The translations under genes were made by a program, and so were the position numbers. A stretch of DNA of 64,000 nucleotides from JAGDMS01 sp050015455 (GTDB lineage Bacteria > Desulfobacterota > Binatia > HRBIN30), in contig JBEKBJ010000002.1 of the NCBI GenBank assembly GCA_050015455.1, positions 62,001 to 126,000 on the forward strand, read 5' to 3'. The notes under the pieces are model-generated. The model had not been told where the DNA came from and made no database searches. It saw nothing but the letters and a program-made list of their open reading frames with translations. Position 1 is the first letter of the stretch; each line of letters starts with the position of its first letter. Positions 48,752 to 58,399 of this stretch are shown piece by piece.

Positions 48752-49355
48752 TGCGCCGCCAGTCGGGCACTGCACGAAGACGTAATCGAACACGTCGAAA
48801 GTAGCTGCCCGCTGCTCTTGGTTGGCCACCAGAATTAAGGCGCGACAGAAAAAGGGAAGGGCTAGTGCAGGTAGCACGCGCACCAGATGTTTTGTTTGCG
48901 TGACACGATAGGCTCGGCCCGCAGACAGCGGGGGCCGGGGTTCGGCAAGATAACGCGGCACGGGCTATGGCACGAGACTTGGGTTCGCACACTTGCTTAC
49001 AGTATGACCCTAGTCGTCGAGACAGTTACTGATGGTGCTCCAGCTCTCGCAGACTGTGACAACTGTCGCCTCTCAGCTTGCCCTTGATGACACTGACGAC
49101 GGAAACAACCACTGCCATGCCTTTCATCGTTGCACCCGACGTCGTCCTGCCGTCACAGCTCCCGACGTCGGGCGGGCAGATTGCAGAGTACCGACTGCTG
49201 ATCGCGTTGCTCGACGACGCATTTCGGTGCTTTCAAAAGACATAACGGCCCCCACAACGGTGCCAGGTGGCCTTCCAAGGTGGCCCCATAGGCCTTGGAG
49301 GGATAAGCCCCGTGCCGCGTGTTTTTATGCTCCCTTCAGTGGCCGCGATTCCGGG
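48752..49355. other. Intergenic region, no gene seen
   Basis: About 600 bases with no convincing frame. The open frames on the minus strand are antisense to the Asp-rich peptide gene. Small palindromic pieces (CGACGTCG near 49139 and 49168; CCAAGG/CCTTGG near 49277 and 49293) are present. Confidence 0.45.
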
Positions 49356-49562
49356 ATGGGAACCAAGGTGGTAATCCTGGTCGGCTATCTTGTTGCACTC
49401 ATTGTGATCGGCGCCTCGCTATGGATCGCGCAGAGGGAGAACGCGGGCCGACAGACGGAGACTGGGATCTCAACGGCGCTCGCGCGGGTGGGCGAGATGG
49501 CTGAGCAAGGTGGGACACGGGACAGCGTTCACTGTGCATACCATCCGTGCTCGCTGCGGTGA
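49356..49562 (+). CDS. Possible small membrane protein (68 aa)
   Basis: Starts MGTKVVILVGYLVALIVIGA with one clear transmembrane helix followed by a charged segment (REN..RQTETGISTALAR). No strong ribosome binding site. It lies 53 bases upstream of the histidine kinase frame and could be a remnant of a longer sensor or a small partner. Low certainty. Confidence 0.35.
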   Translation: MGTKVVILVGYLVALIVIGASLWIAQRENAGRQTETGISTALARVGEMAEQGGTRDSVHCAYHPCSLR

Positions 49563-49615
49563 CCGGATCGTGAAGCTGAAACCTAGCCAGGCAAAGCGGT
49601 AGCAATCACGTCTGC

Positions 49616-50746
49616 ATGACCGGAGTGTCACTTGGTTCTCGGTGTGGCGATTGGATGATGGAAGACCCAATTATGGCGATCCCGCAATCGACTACCGGCA
49701 CGCGCGCGCTTCTTTACGGCATCTTCGGATTCACGTTGGCGGTCGCGACGTGCTGGGTGACCGAACTGTTCGACCCGCCATTCAGCATCATGCAGGTCAC
49801 CATCGAGACGTTGGTCATCTCCTTTCTGGGTTTCTACACGCTGCGCTCGATGCTGCGCTTCATCCAACGGCTTGAGTTGACGACGATCGAATTGAAGCAG
49901 AGACATCTCGAACTGCAGGAGCAGGCGGCGCAGTTGGAGGCCAGCCGCAAGAAACTGATGGAGTTGGACGAACTGAAATCCGACTTCGTGTCACTGGTCT
50001 CCCATGAACTACGCACGCCGCTGACCTCCATCATTGGCTTCTCCCGCACCCTGATGACCCTGCCACTGGGCGCCGAACAGCACCGGAGGTATCTGGGAAT
50101 CATCGAATCTGAGGGCAAGCGCCTCGCGGAGTTGGTCGAGGAGTACCTGGACATGTCCAAGATCGAGTCCGGCCACATCGCGCTGCAGCTTGCGCCTGTC
50201 GACGTCGTCCGCCTGGTGCACGAGGTCGTGGAGCAAATTCAGAGCGGTTCCGCTGTTTGCATCATGACCTGCCTCCCCGCCGAACTCCCTGCCGTGACGG
50301 GCGATGTTGGACGGCTGAAGCGCGTCCTCCTGAACCTGACCGACAACGCGCTCCGCTACACGGCCAAGGGAACCAGCGTGATCGTGTCCGCCACGGCGGC
50401 GGACGACGGCCCGTGCGTCAGCGTGCAGGACCATGGTCCCGGACTCACGCCGAAGGAAGCGGCGCGTGTGTTCGAGAAGTTCTACCGCGGAAGGGACAGT
50501 ATCACGGAGCGCAGCCGAGGCAGCGGATTGGGACTGACGATTGCGAAAGGAATCGTGGAAGCGCACGGCGGCCGGCTCTGGGTGGAATCGGAGCCCGGCC
50601 AAGGCGCGACATTTCGCTTCTGGATGCCAAAAGAAAGGGCGTCGGATGCGCGTCAGGCCGCGTCATTGCATAAGGTGCACACGTCGCGTTCCAATACCGA
50701 GGATGAGGAAAGGGAAGGCCTGCCATGGCGCAAAAGAGAATCGTGA
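49616..50746 (+). CDS. Membrane sensor histidine kinase
   Basis: 376 residues if the first ATG is used; ATGs at 49655 and 49673 (the last after GGAAG) are alternatives and more likely give the true start. Two hydrophobic segments (ALLYGIFGFTLAVATCWVTE and QVTIETLVISFLGFYTLRSM), a coiled coil (IELKQRHLELQEQAAQLEAS), HisKA with FVSLVSHELRTPLTSIIGFS, and HATPase_c (LNLTDNALRYT, VQDHGPGL, GSGLGLTIAKGI). There is almost no periplasmic domain, so it may sense within the membrane or through a partner. It overlaps the receiver gene by 22 bases. Confidence 0.88.
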   Translation: MTGVSLGSRCGDWMMEDPIMAIPQSTTGTRALLYGIFGFTLAVATCWVTELFDPPFSIMQVTIETLVISFLGFYTLRSMLRFIQRLELTTIELKQRHLELQEQAAQLEASRKKLMELDELKSDFVSLVSHELRTPLTSIIGFSRTLMTLPLGAEQHRRYLGIIESEGKRLAELVEEYLDMSKIESGHIALQLAPVDVVRLVHEVVEQIQSGSAVCIMTCLPAELPAVTGDVGRLKRVLLNLTDNALRYTAKGTSVIVSATAADDGPCVSVQDHGPGLTPKEAARVFEKFYRGRDSITERSRGSGLGLTIAKGIVEAHGGRLWVESEPGQGATFRFWMPKERASDARQAASLHKVHTSRSNTEDEEREGLPWRKRES

Positions 50747-51099
50747 TCGTGGACGACGACCCGCACATCACAGAACTGATCTGTGTCAATCTGGATGCCG
50801 CCGGATACGACGTGGCGCGCGCGGCGAACGGACGGGAGGCCATGGAGCGCATCGACGCCGCGCGACCCCATCTGATCATCGTGGACGTCATGATGCCTGA
50901 AATGGACGGCTGGGAGCTTTGCAAGACCATCAAAGACGACCCGGAAATGGACGGCATTCGCATCATCATGCTCACGGCGCGCGCCACGGATCGCGACAGA
51001 CTGATCGGTCGCGGCATCTTCGGCGCGGACGAGTATGTCACCAAGCCGTTCGACGTCAGCGCCTTGATGGACCTCTGCGAGCGGCTCCTTCATGAGTGA
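50725..51099 (+). CDS. Single-domain response regulator
   Basis: 124-residue receiver: IVIVDDDPHITELI, phospho-acceptor Asp in LIIVDVMMPEMDGWEL, Thr in MLTARATD, Lys in DEYVTKPFDV. No output domain. Embedded between kinase and enzyme I with overlaps on both sides (22 and 8 bases). It may act by binding a partner protein, possibly the enzyme I that follows. Confidence 0.9.
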   Translation: MAQKRIVIVDDDPHITELICVNLDAAGYDVARAANGREAMERIDAARPHLIIVDVMMPEMDGWELCKTIKDDPEMDGIRIIMLTARATDRDRLIGRGIFGADEYVTKPFDVSALMDLCERLLHE

Positions 51100-52843
51100 C
51101 CGTTCGGCCAAGAAACGCCTGGAGTTGGCCGGCGCGGCCATCGCGCCGGGGCTTGTCCTGGGCAAAGCCTACATGCTGCGGCAGATCAGCCTCGACGCGT
51201 TGGAAATGAGGCCTTTCCCGGTCGGCGACACGGCCCGGGAGATCGAGCGACTGGGCCGGGCAGTTGACCAGACGCTGGCGCAACTGCGGCAACTGCGGGC
51301 CAAGGTTGACACGAGTAATCGCCGGGACGTGGCCGACATCTTCGAGACCCAGCTGAGCCTACTGGAGGACGTGGCGTTCCTGGAACGGATCAAGGGGGCC
51401 GTGCTCGCCCAAGCCGTCAACACGGAGCACCTGATCGCCATTGAGGTCCGGCGATTGGAGGCCACGTTCCACGGGATGAAGGACGATGTCCTGCGCAGCC
51501 GCTTCCTTGATATCCAGGATGTCTACCACCGGTTACTGCGCAACCTCCTCGAAATTGAACATGTACGCACCAATCCGTTCCAGAAGCTGACGTCGCCAAT
51601 CGTGCTGGTGGCGGACCGCATGTTGCCTTCGGATGTCGCGCTGCTGGAATTGACCAAGGTGCTGGGGATTGTGATCGAGGAAGGCAGCCGGGTTTCCCAT
51701 GTAGCGATCATCGCCAAGTCGCTCGGCATCCCGGCGCTAACTGAAGTGGCGCATGCGACCGGGCTGATCCGCTCGGGTGACACGGTGTTGCTCAACGCCA
51801 ACGCCGGCCAACTGCTGGTCCATCCCAACGAAGCCGACCTCGGTTGGTATGAGAAAGCGCGGCAGGCCCGCTCTTCCGCCACCCACTTCGTTGAGGAACC
51901 AGCGGGAGCGATCCTACCGTGCGAGACTGCCGACGGCGTCCCTGTGGCGCTGGAGGCGAATGTCGGTTCGGTCCGGGAGGCCGAGGAAGCTCTGGCGTGC
52001 GGTGCGGATGGCATCGGTCTGCTGCGCACCGAATTCTTCTACATGTCCTGCCGACAGATGCCGACTGCCGAAGAGGAGGCTCGTTTCTACCACGATGTGC
52101 TCGCCGCCATGCACAAACGTCCGGTGACCATCCGCCTTCTGGACTTGGGTGCCGACAAGGGCTTGCCCTACCTCCAATTGCCGCGGGAGGAGAACCCCCA
52201 ACTGGGAGTTCGGGGAGTGCGGGTGCTGCTGCGCATGCCGGAACTGCTCCAACGCCACGTGTCGAGCGTCCTCCAGGCCAGCACCGCCGGACCAGTCCGC
52301 GTTCTCCTGCCGTTCGTGTCCACGTTGACCGATCTCGAGCGCATGCTGGATGTGATCCAAGCATCATGTCGCAAGGAACGCATCGCCCGGGAGAGTTTCC
52401 AGGTGGGCCTGATGGTTGAAGTGCCGGCCGTCGCCCTGGGATTGAAGCCATTTCTGGATCGTGTGGATTTCCTCAGCATCGGGACCAACGACCTCGTTCA
52501 GTACATCTTCGCGGCCAGTCGCGAGGACAGCCATCTGGAGGAGTACTGCCTCGTGCATCACCCGGTCATTTTGGGATTGATCCGTGCCGTGGCGTTGGCT
52601 GCGCACGCCAAGAACAAGCCCGTTTCGGTTTGTGGTGAAATCGCTTCTGATCCGGCGCTAGCGCCCCTGCTCGTCGGATTGGGCGTCCGCTCGCTGTCCG
52701 TGCACTCGACCGCGCTAGGCCTCGTGAGGGAGAACATCCGGCGGTATTCCGATAAGGCGCTCGCGCGGGTCGCGCGACAGGCTCTGCGTGCCACAAGTGC
52801 CGCACAAGTCCTCACCTTGCTCGAGAAGACAAACGCTCGATAG
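51092..52843 (+). CDS. ptsI: PTS enzyme I (phosphoenolpyruvate-protein phosphotransferase)
   Basis: 583 residues, full length. N-terminal HPr-binding region (GAAIAPGLVLGKAYML), phospho-His in EEGSRVSHVAIIAKSLGIPA, and the PEP-binding barrel with GADGIGLLRTEFFYMS, LLDLGADKGLPYL, LGVRGVRVLL, GLMVEVPAVAL, SIGTNDLVQYI and the Cys of PVSVCGEIASDP. It moves phosphate from PEP to HPr. No HPr or EIIA gene lies in the window. Translational overlap with a kinase-receiver pair is unusual and suggests regulatory rather than sugar-uptake use. Confidence 0.92.
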   Translation: MSDRSAKKRLELAGAAIAPGLVLGKAYMLRQISLDALEMRPFPVGDTAREIERLGRAVDQTLAQLRQLRAKVDTSNRRDVADIFETQLSLLEDVAFLERIKGAVLAQAVNTEHLIAIEVRRLEATFHGMKDDVLRSRFLDIQDVYHRLLRNLLEIEHVRTNPFQKLTSPIVLVADRMLPSDVALLELTKVLGIVIEEGSRVSHVAIIAKSLGIPALTEVAHATGLIRSGDTVLLNANAGQLLVHPNEADLGWYEKARQARSSATHFVEEPAGAILPCETADGVPVALEANVGSVREAEEALACGADGIGLLRTEFFYMSCRQMPTAEEEARFYHDVLAAMHKRPVTIRLLDLGADKGLPYLQLPREENPQLGVRGVRVLLRMPELLQRHVSSVLQASTAGPVRVLLPFVSTLTDLERMLDVIQASCRKERIARESFQVGLMVEVPAVALGLKPFLDRVDFLSIGTNDLVQYIFAASREDSHLEEYCLVHHPVILGLIRAVALAAHAKNKPVSVCGEIASDPALAPLLVGLGVRSLSVHSTALGLVRENIRRYSDKALARVARQALRATSAAQVLTLLEKTNAR

Positions 52844-52865
52844 AAGCGGCAAGGATTGTGTTAGG

Positions 52866-52905
52866 AACAGATCTATCGCCTCCGCCGGCTCGGCTGCGAT
52901 CTGTT
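52866..52905 (+). other. Inverted repeat after the enzyme I gene
   Basis: AACAGATC (52866-52873) pairs with GATCTGTT (52898-52905); the GC-rich loop contains a second GCCGGC element. No T-run follows, so it may be a weak or rho-assisted terminator of the kinase-receiver-enzyme I operon. Confidence 0.3.
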
Positions 52906-53018
52906 ATCGGGTAACCGAGCGTAACTTCAGCGGCTCGACGTTCTACAAAGGCTGGTCAGAGAGCGCTTCGCTCACATGAGTATTCCCACTGCTTTTTCCT
53001 GACGTCTCCCGGCATGGC

Positions 53019-53204
53019 TCAGGTGAAATGGGCGTTTGCCTTCACTCTTTCAGGTGCTTTTCTTATGACTCGGGTCAGTTCAGCCAAGTCCACGGGCTTG
53101 GCCAGGTAGTTCAGTCCGCCGATGCGGGCCTCGTGCCCATGATGATTTCTTATGCGACGCACCACGTCCCGGTGTAAGGGTCCAAACAGGGTCTGCGGCG
53201 TTAG
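53019..53204 (-). pseudogene. C-terminal fragment of a receiver domain
   Basis: The minus strand reads ARIGGLNYLAKPVDLAELTR then VIRKAP to a TGA at 53019-53021, which is the alpha4-alpha5 end of a response-regulator receiver (the Lys of LAKP included). It has no start and no upstream half. Probably what remains of a regulator once next to the efflux operon. Confidence 0.5.
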
Positions 53205-53213
53205 CGCGAGGTT

Positions 53214-54710
53214 TCATTTCTCACGCGCTTCCCACCAGCCGCCGCCCAAGGCGACAAACAATTGTGTGGTATCCAGATAGCGTTGTCCCTGGGCATGCGC
53301 GTATCCCAGCCGCGCTTGCTGGTAGGCACGCTCGGCCGTCAGGAGCGAGAGGAGGTCCGCCTTGCCGGCCTCATACATCAGCCGCTCGAGCGCGAGCGAG
53401 GCACTCGAAGTGTCGAGCGCACTCCGTTCCGAGTTGACGAGTTCGGAGTCGTACTGCAGAGCGCGCAAGCTGTCGGCAACCTGGCCGAACGCTTGAAGCA
53501 CAGTCTGTTGATACGTGGCAAGCGACGCCTGGAAGGCGTCGATCGCCGCTTGCCGTTGCGCCTCGAGGGCGCCGCCGTGAAAGATTGGCGCACTCAGCCC
53601 TGATGCCAAACTCCAAATCAGGCTGGATCCCTGGAACAGGGTATTCGCCGACAAGGACTCCAAGCCCGCCGATGCCGACAGCGTGATGGACGGGTACATT
53701 TGAGCGACCGTGACGCCAACTTCAGCGCTGGCGGCATGGAGCTGGGCCTCGGCAGCAAGGATATCGGGGCGCTGGCGTGCCAGCTCTGAGGGAAGACTGA
53801 TGGGCAGCTCGTCGGGAAGCTTGAATTCCGTCAACTCGAAGTCGGGGGGCGACCACGTTGGCGTATTGGTCGGCGTCCACTCGTCGGGGAACTGCCCCAC
53901 GAGCACCGATAAGGCATGACGCGCCACGCTCAACTGCTGGCGCAGCGGCGGGAGCAGCGTCCGATCGTTGGCCAGCTGGCTCTGGGCCGTCAGGATGTCG
54001 CTTTGTGCGGCCTTCCCCGCTTCATAGGTTTGACGGACGAGGTCGAGGTCGCGCGTGTCTTGAGCGATGATGTCCTCGGCCGCACTCAACTGCATCCGGG
54101 CCGACGCGATGTTGATTGCTTGGGAGACAGCATTCCCCGTCAGCGTGAGATAGGCTGCGGCAAGCTGGTAACCTTGATTTTCTGCCAAGGCTTCTTGTTG
54201 TTCGACGTGTCGCCGCGTCCCGCCGAAAACGTCGGGCGCGTAGCTCACGGTTGGCCCCAGCGAATACAGGTTGAAGGGTGGCGATCCGCTACTATTCGCG
54301 ACTCCGTTTGTCTGCTGACGCTGGACATTGGCTGCCAAGTCGAGCTGCGGATAGAATGCGCCGCGTGCTTGCAGTACCACCTGCTGGGCTTGGGCGAGCG
54401 TCGCCTTGGCTGCCGCCAGCGTACGATTCCCGGCAATCGCCTGCTCTATGACTTGGTTGAGGACCGGTGACTCAAACAGCGCCCACCATTCGGCCGAGAT
54501 GGCCTGTCCGGTTACCAAGTGTTGCTCCGGCTCTCCATTGCCGGGCGTTAAGACGCCCGGCAACGCGGCTGACGTGTAGTCTTTGACCTCGGGTGGGCTC
54601 GGCTGCACGAAGTCTGGACCCACGGCGCAACCTGCGAGCAGAAGTGTCAAACAGGCCAATCGAGTGATGTGGCAGTAGCGGGCGAGGAGCCTATCTCTTG
54701 ATGTGGCCAT
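53214..54710 (-). CDS. Outer-membrane efflux lipoprotein (TolC/NodT family)
   Basis: 498 residues. Lipobox in LACLTLLLAGCAVGPDFVQP; then two outer membrane efflux repeats, each with the long helices and beta strands of the TolC fold (LDLAANVQRQQTNGVANSSG, YPSITLSASAGLESLSANTL; VRQTYEAGKAAQSDILTAQS; LMYEAGKADLLSLLTAERAY). It should form the outer-membrane duct of the MacA-MacB pump. 15 bases follow the macB stop; last gene of the operon. Confidence 0.92.
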   Translation of the reverse strand: MATSRDRLLARYCHITRLACLTLLLAGCAVGPDFVQPSPPEVKDYTSAALPGVLTPGNGEPEQHLVTGQAISAEWWALFESPVLNQVIEQAIAGNRTLAAAKATLAQAQQVVLQARGAFYPQLDLAANVQRQQTNGVANSSGSPPFNLYSLGPTVSYAPDVFGGTRRHVEQQEALAENQGYQLAAAYLTLTGNAVSQAINIASARMQLSAAEDIIAQDTRDLDLVRQTYEAGKAAQSDILTAQSQLANDRTLLPPLRQQLSVARHALSVLVGQFPDEWTPTNTPTWSPPDFELTEFKLPDELPISLPSELARQRPDILAAEAQLHAASAEVGVTVAQMYPSITLSASAGLESLSANTLFQGSSLIWSLASGLSAPIFHGGALEAQRQAAIDAFQASLATYQQTVLQAFGQVADSLRALQYDSELVNSERSALDTSSASLALERLMYEAGKADLLSLLTAERAYQQARLGYAHAQGQRYLDTTQLFVALGGGWWEAREK

Positions 54711-54725
54711 CGGTCCCTGGCGAAT

Positions 54726-56819
54726 CTACTCGAAACGGAGGGCTTCAATCGGGTTGAGGAGAGAGGCCCGACGGGCGGGGTAGTAGCCGAAGAAGACCCC
54801 GACGACCGCGGAGAACAGGAAGGCCCCAACCATGGCAACTGGCGAGAGCAGTGTGGGCCATTGGGCGACCGAGGAAATGATCCAAGAAACGATACCGCCG
54901 GTGACAACACCGACGCTGCCACCGATCGCACTCAGCAACACCGCTTCGACCAGGAACTGCAGCAACACATGGATTCGACGTGCGCCAATGGCCATGCGGA
55001 TCCCGATCTCGCGCGTGCGCTCGGTCACCGAGACGAGCAGGATGTTCATGATTCCAATCCCACCGACCAAGAGCGAAATCGAGGCGACCGAAGCCAGCAG
55101 CAGCGCCATGATTTGGCTGCTGCTCTCGGCGGCCTGGGTGATGTCGCTGATATTGCGCACGCCGAAGTCGTCCGGCTGTCCCGCTGGGATGCGATGGCGT
55201 TCTTCGAGCGTACGCGTGACTTGCGTCAGCGCGATCGGCACCATCTCCGTACTCGCTGCCTGCACATAAATCGTGTTGACGTACCCGGTCAGCTTCTGCT
55301 GGATGCCGAAAGGGTTGGGCGGCGGCGGAAAGATGACTGTTCCCGGAGTCGGCTGCGTCGTCGGTGCGGAGACCCCGAGCACCTTCCGCTCAGCGGTCGT
55401 GAAGGGCATGAGCACCACGTCGTCCTGGTCTTGTCCAAAACCCGACTGGCCCTTGGCATCGAGAACGCCGATCACTTCCATGGGCACGTTCTTGATGAAG
55501 ATGGTGGCGCCGATCGGGTTGGCCTGGTCGCCGAACAGATTGTTGAGCGCGGTCTGCCCGAGCAGGCACACGCGGCTGGCGTTGAGCTGGTCCTCCTCGC
55601 TCATAGCTCGTCCGTCCACGACCTTCCAGTTCCGCACGGCGAAGTAGCTGGGCGTGACGCCTTGAATGCTGGTGCCCCAGTTCTGATTGCCGTACTGAAC
55701 CTGAGCGACCTGACGGTTTTGATACGCGATTTCGGCAACCGCCGAGTCCTCCTTCTTGATCGCTTCCGCGTCGCTTACTCTGAGGGTGGAGGCGCTCCCG
55801 TAGCCGCCGCGCACTCCACTGCTCGTTGTGGCGCCGGGAAGCACAATCAGAAGATTCGTCCCGAGGCTTTCGATCTGAGCTTCGACCGCCGCATTGGCTC
55901 CTTGGCCGACTGCCACCATCGCGATCAAAGCGGCGACGCCGATGAAAACGCCGAGCATCGTCAACGCAGAGCGCATTTTGTTGCGCACGAGTGCGCGCCC
56001 GGCCGCTAAAAGTGCCATGCGGGTGAACAGCCAGACGCCACCGAAACCCTGCGAGGCCGTGAGTTCGGACAGCGCAGCAATCTGCCCCGTGACCTGAGGC
56101 TCGGTGGGCGATACCAGCCGTGCTTCCTGTGCCGCGTGGTGCTTATCGGAGACAATGGCGCCGTCGCGCATGCTGATCACACGGTCGGCAAAGGCGGCCA
56201 TGTCGGGCTCATGCGTCACCAGCACCACAGTCAGACCGTGCGAACGGTTGAAGGCCTGAATGGTCGCCATGATATCCTCGGCCGTCTTTGAATCGAGATT
56301 CCCGGTGGGCTCGTCCGCGAGCAGGATTGACGGATCGTTGATCAGGGCTCGGGCGATCGCGACGCGTTGTTGTTGGCCGCCCGAGAGTTGGCTCGGATAG
56401 CTCTGCTCCCGGCCGGCGAGGCCGAGCGCGGCAAGTGCGTCGCGCACGCGCAGGGCACTATCGGACATCCGCCCGGAGTAGAACAGCGGCAAAGCGACGT
56501 TCTCGGCGGCGCTGGTGCGCGCCAGTAGATTGAACATTTGAAACACGAAACCAATTCGTAAGCTGCGAATGTGGGCGAGTGATGGCTCGTCGAGGGCGGC
56601 AATCTCGACGCCTTCGAGGAAGTACTGACCACTCGTAGGCCGGTCGAGGCAACCGAGAATGTTCATGAGAGTGGATTTGCCCGAACCTGAGGCTCCCATG
56701 ATCGCGACGAACTCGCCGCGCTCGATCGTTAGGCTCACTCCGACGAGAGCGTGAACCTCCACGTCGCCAAGCTGGTAGGTCTTGACGACGTCACGGATCT
56801 CGATGACGGGCGCGGACAA
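54726..56819 (-). CDS. macB: MacB-type ABC exporter (fused ATPase-permease)
   Basis: 697 residues from a TTG at 56819, chosen because GAGGAGG lies 8 bases upstream and overlaps the end of macA; the open frame extends further into macA without signals. ATPase domain first: MGASGSGKSTLMNILGCLDR (Walker A), LSGGQQQRVAIARALINDPS (signature), ILLADEPTGNLDS (Walker B), VTHEPD (H loop). Then a first transmembrane helix (MLGVFIGVAALIAMVAVGQG), a large periplasmic domain, and three C-terminal helices with SVTERTREIGIRMAIGA. Mechanotransmission exporter of peptides, lipids or macrolides. Confidence 0.93.
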   Translation of the reverse strand: MSAPVIEIRDVVKTYQLGDVEVHALVGVSLTIERGEFVAIMGASGSGKSTLMNILGCLDRPTSGQYFLEGVEIAALDEPSLAHIRSLRIGFVFQMFNLLARTSAAENVALPLFYSGRMSDSALRVRDALAALGLAGREQSYPSQLSGGQQQRVAIARALINDPSILLADEPTGNLDSKTAEDIMATIQAFNRSHGLTVVLVTHEPDMAAFADRVISMRDGAIVSDKHHAAQEARLVSPTEPQVTGQIAALSELTASQGFGGVWLFTRMALLAAGRALVRNKMRSALTMLGVFIGVAALIAMVAVGQGANAAVEAQIESLGTNLLIVLPGATTSSGVRGGYGSASTLRVSDAEAIKKEDSAVAEIAYQNRQVAQVQYGNQNWGTSIQGVTPSYFAVRNWKVVDGRAMSEEDQLNASRVCLLGQTALNNLFGDQANPIGATIFIKNVPMEVIGVLDAKGQSGFGQDQDDVVLMPFTTAERKVLGVSAPTTQPTPGTVIFPPPPNPFGIQQKLTGYVNTIYVQAASTEMVPIALTQVTRTLEERHRIPAGQPDDFGVRNISDITQAAESSSQIMALLLASVASISLLVGGIGIMNILLVSVTERTREIGIRMAIGARRIHVLLQFLVEAVLLSAIGGSVGVVTGGIVSWIISSVAQWPTLLSPVAMVGAFLFSAVVGVFFGYYPARRASLLNPIEALRFE

Positions 56820-56835
56820 GCAACAAGCCTCCTCG

Positions 56836-58107
56836 TCAGAAGCGGAGCGGCGAGCGTGGGGGGGGCGATCCGCCAGTTTTCTTCTCGCCGGACCTGATCT
56901 CGTTGACGACCACTTGGTCGCCGGCTTTGAGATCGCCACTGGTGATTTCCACGAAAGTGCTGTCACTTAACCCAGCCGTGACCGGAATTGGCTCCGGCTG
57001 GCCTGAGCGTAGCACCCAAACTCGCGTTTCCGCGGCTCGTTTGTGCTGATGCGTTCCCTCTCCGGCTTGCTTATGCTCGTTCGTTCCCTCGGTTGGTCGT
57101 TCAGGCTCAGTTGTTTCCTCTGACGCTTCCGCGTGGCCAAGCCCTTTCGGTGAAAACCTCAGAGCTGGCAGGGGCACGCGTAGGACGTCCTTGCGTTCGT
57201 CGGTGATGATGCGTGTATTCGCCGTCATGCCCGGTAGCAGCTGGAGGTCCGGATTGTCGACACTCACGACGACATCGTAGGTGACGACGTTTTGGACCGT
57301 GATCGGTGCCTGACGCCGCTGCCTCACTTGCCCCCAGAAGATCTTGTTGGGGTAAGACTCAACGGTGAAGGACGCTTTCTGACCGTCCTTCGTTGCGCCC
57401 ACATCAGACTCGCTGACGTTTGTATCGACCTGCATCTTCGTCAAGTCTTTGGCAATCAGAAACAAGGTTGGGGTCTGAAAACTTGCGGCCACGGTCTGAC
57501 CGACATCGATACTTCGCGAGACCACAACACCATCGACGGGTGAGATGATGTTGGTGTAATCAAGATTCACCTGGGCCGCAGCCAATTCCGCCTGGCGCTG
57601 TTGGATCGTCGCCTCGTCGAGACCAACCTGAGCGATGTTTTGGTCCAAGTTGCTCTTGTCGGTATCCACCGTTTCCTGGGAGACGCCACCGTGCTTCAAG
57701 AGCTTGAGATCGCGGGCGTAAACGATTTTGGAGAAGACGACGGTTGCCTCATCCTTGCGCAGTTGCGCACGGGCGCTCGCCAGGTTGGCGACGTTCTGAT
57801 CCACCACCACTTGATACGGTCGGGGGTCGATCTTGGCGCACAGCTGCCCCGCCTTCACCGGGGTATTGTAGTCACATTTGAGAGCTTGGATGACCCCAGA
57901 CACGTAGGTTCCGACCTGCACGGTGACGACGGGGTTGACCGCGCCCGTCGTGATGACGGAGCGCACGACGTCGCCTCGGGTCACAGCTGCGGTCACGAAT
58001 TGCGGCGCCTCTGGCCGTAAATACCACCACAGGTACCCCACCCCGCCCACGGCGAGGGCCAGCGCCAGCAGCCATCGTATACTCCAACGAATCAAATTCT
58101 TTGGCAT
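56836..58107 (-). CDS. macA: MacA-type periplasmic adaptor
   Basis: 423 residues from ATG 58107 (MPKNLIRWSIRWLLAL); starts up to 58179 are open, but this one puts the membrane anchor (LLALALAVGGVGYLWWYL) at the N-terminus as in MacA. Barrel-sandwich and helical-hairpin regions (GTYVSGVIQALKCDYNTPVK; KIDPRPYQVVVDQNVANLAS; LDYTNIISPVDGVVVSRSID) are typical. An odd hydrophilic insert of about 35 residues (rich in Glu, Thr, His, Lys; TNEHKQAGEGTHQHKRAAET) interrupts the membrane-proximal domain. An ECF-type promoter motif lies at 58248-58275, tying the pump to the sigma regulon. Confidence 0.9.
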   Translation of the reverse strand: MPKNLIRWSIRWLLALALAVGGVGYLWWYLRPEAPQFVTAAVTRGDVVRSVITTGAVNPVVTVQVGTYVSGVIQALKCDYNTPVKAGQLCAKIDPRPYQVVVDQNVANLASARAQLRKDEATVVFSKIVYARDLKLLKHGGVSQETVDTDKSNLDQNIAQVGLDEATIQQRQAELAAAQVNLDYTNIISPVDGVVVSRSIDVGQTVAASFQTPTLFLIAKDLTKMQVDTNVSESDVGATKDGQKASFTVESYPNKIFWGQVRQRRQAPITVQNVVTYDVVVSVDNPDLQLLPGMTANTRIITDERKDVLRVPLPALRFSPKGLGHAEASEETTEPERPTEGTNEHKQAGEGTHQHKRAAETRVWVLRSGQPEPIPVTAGLSDSTFVEITSGDLKAGDQVVVNEIRSGEKKTGGSPPPRSPLRF

Positions 58108-58247
58108 GTCACGCCATGGTTTCTGTAAGGTCAGTTCGCCGCGAATGATTTGTAGCAGATTTGGCGCCATTTGGCGCAATGACTAGGGGCCCCCGGGTTG
58201 ATGACGATAAGCCCCCCAAAATTCAGGTCCTCGGCCCGACAGCGAAT

Positions 58248-58275
58248 GGACGAACGAGGGCCATCATTGGTTGAC
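58248..58275 (-). promoter_or_regulatory. ECF-type promoter of the macA-macB-OMF operon
   Basis: Minus strand: GTCAACC at 58275-58269, CGTCC at 58252-58248, spacing 16, with CTCGTTCGTC shared with the sigma promoters (CTCGTTCGTT). About 140 bases upstream of macA ATG 58107. Confidence 0.65.
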
Positions 58276-58399
58276 ACAATTAGATGACGACGGAAGCCTT
58301 CGCAACGGAAATGATCTTGGCGCAAGCACCGCTGCCGATGTAACAGGGCTAGCATCCTTCTCGGGTGCGGCGTTGTCCGCGTTTGGGATTGTGGGGGCG

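Noticed and set aside
48482..48961. Minus-strand frame with a hydrophobic GVIISAVITGV segment
   Set aside because: This is the antisense of the Asp-rich peptide gene and its neighbourhood; GAT/GAC repeats read backwards give Ile/Val/Ser.
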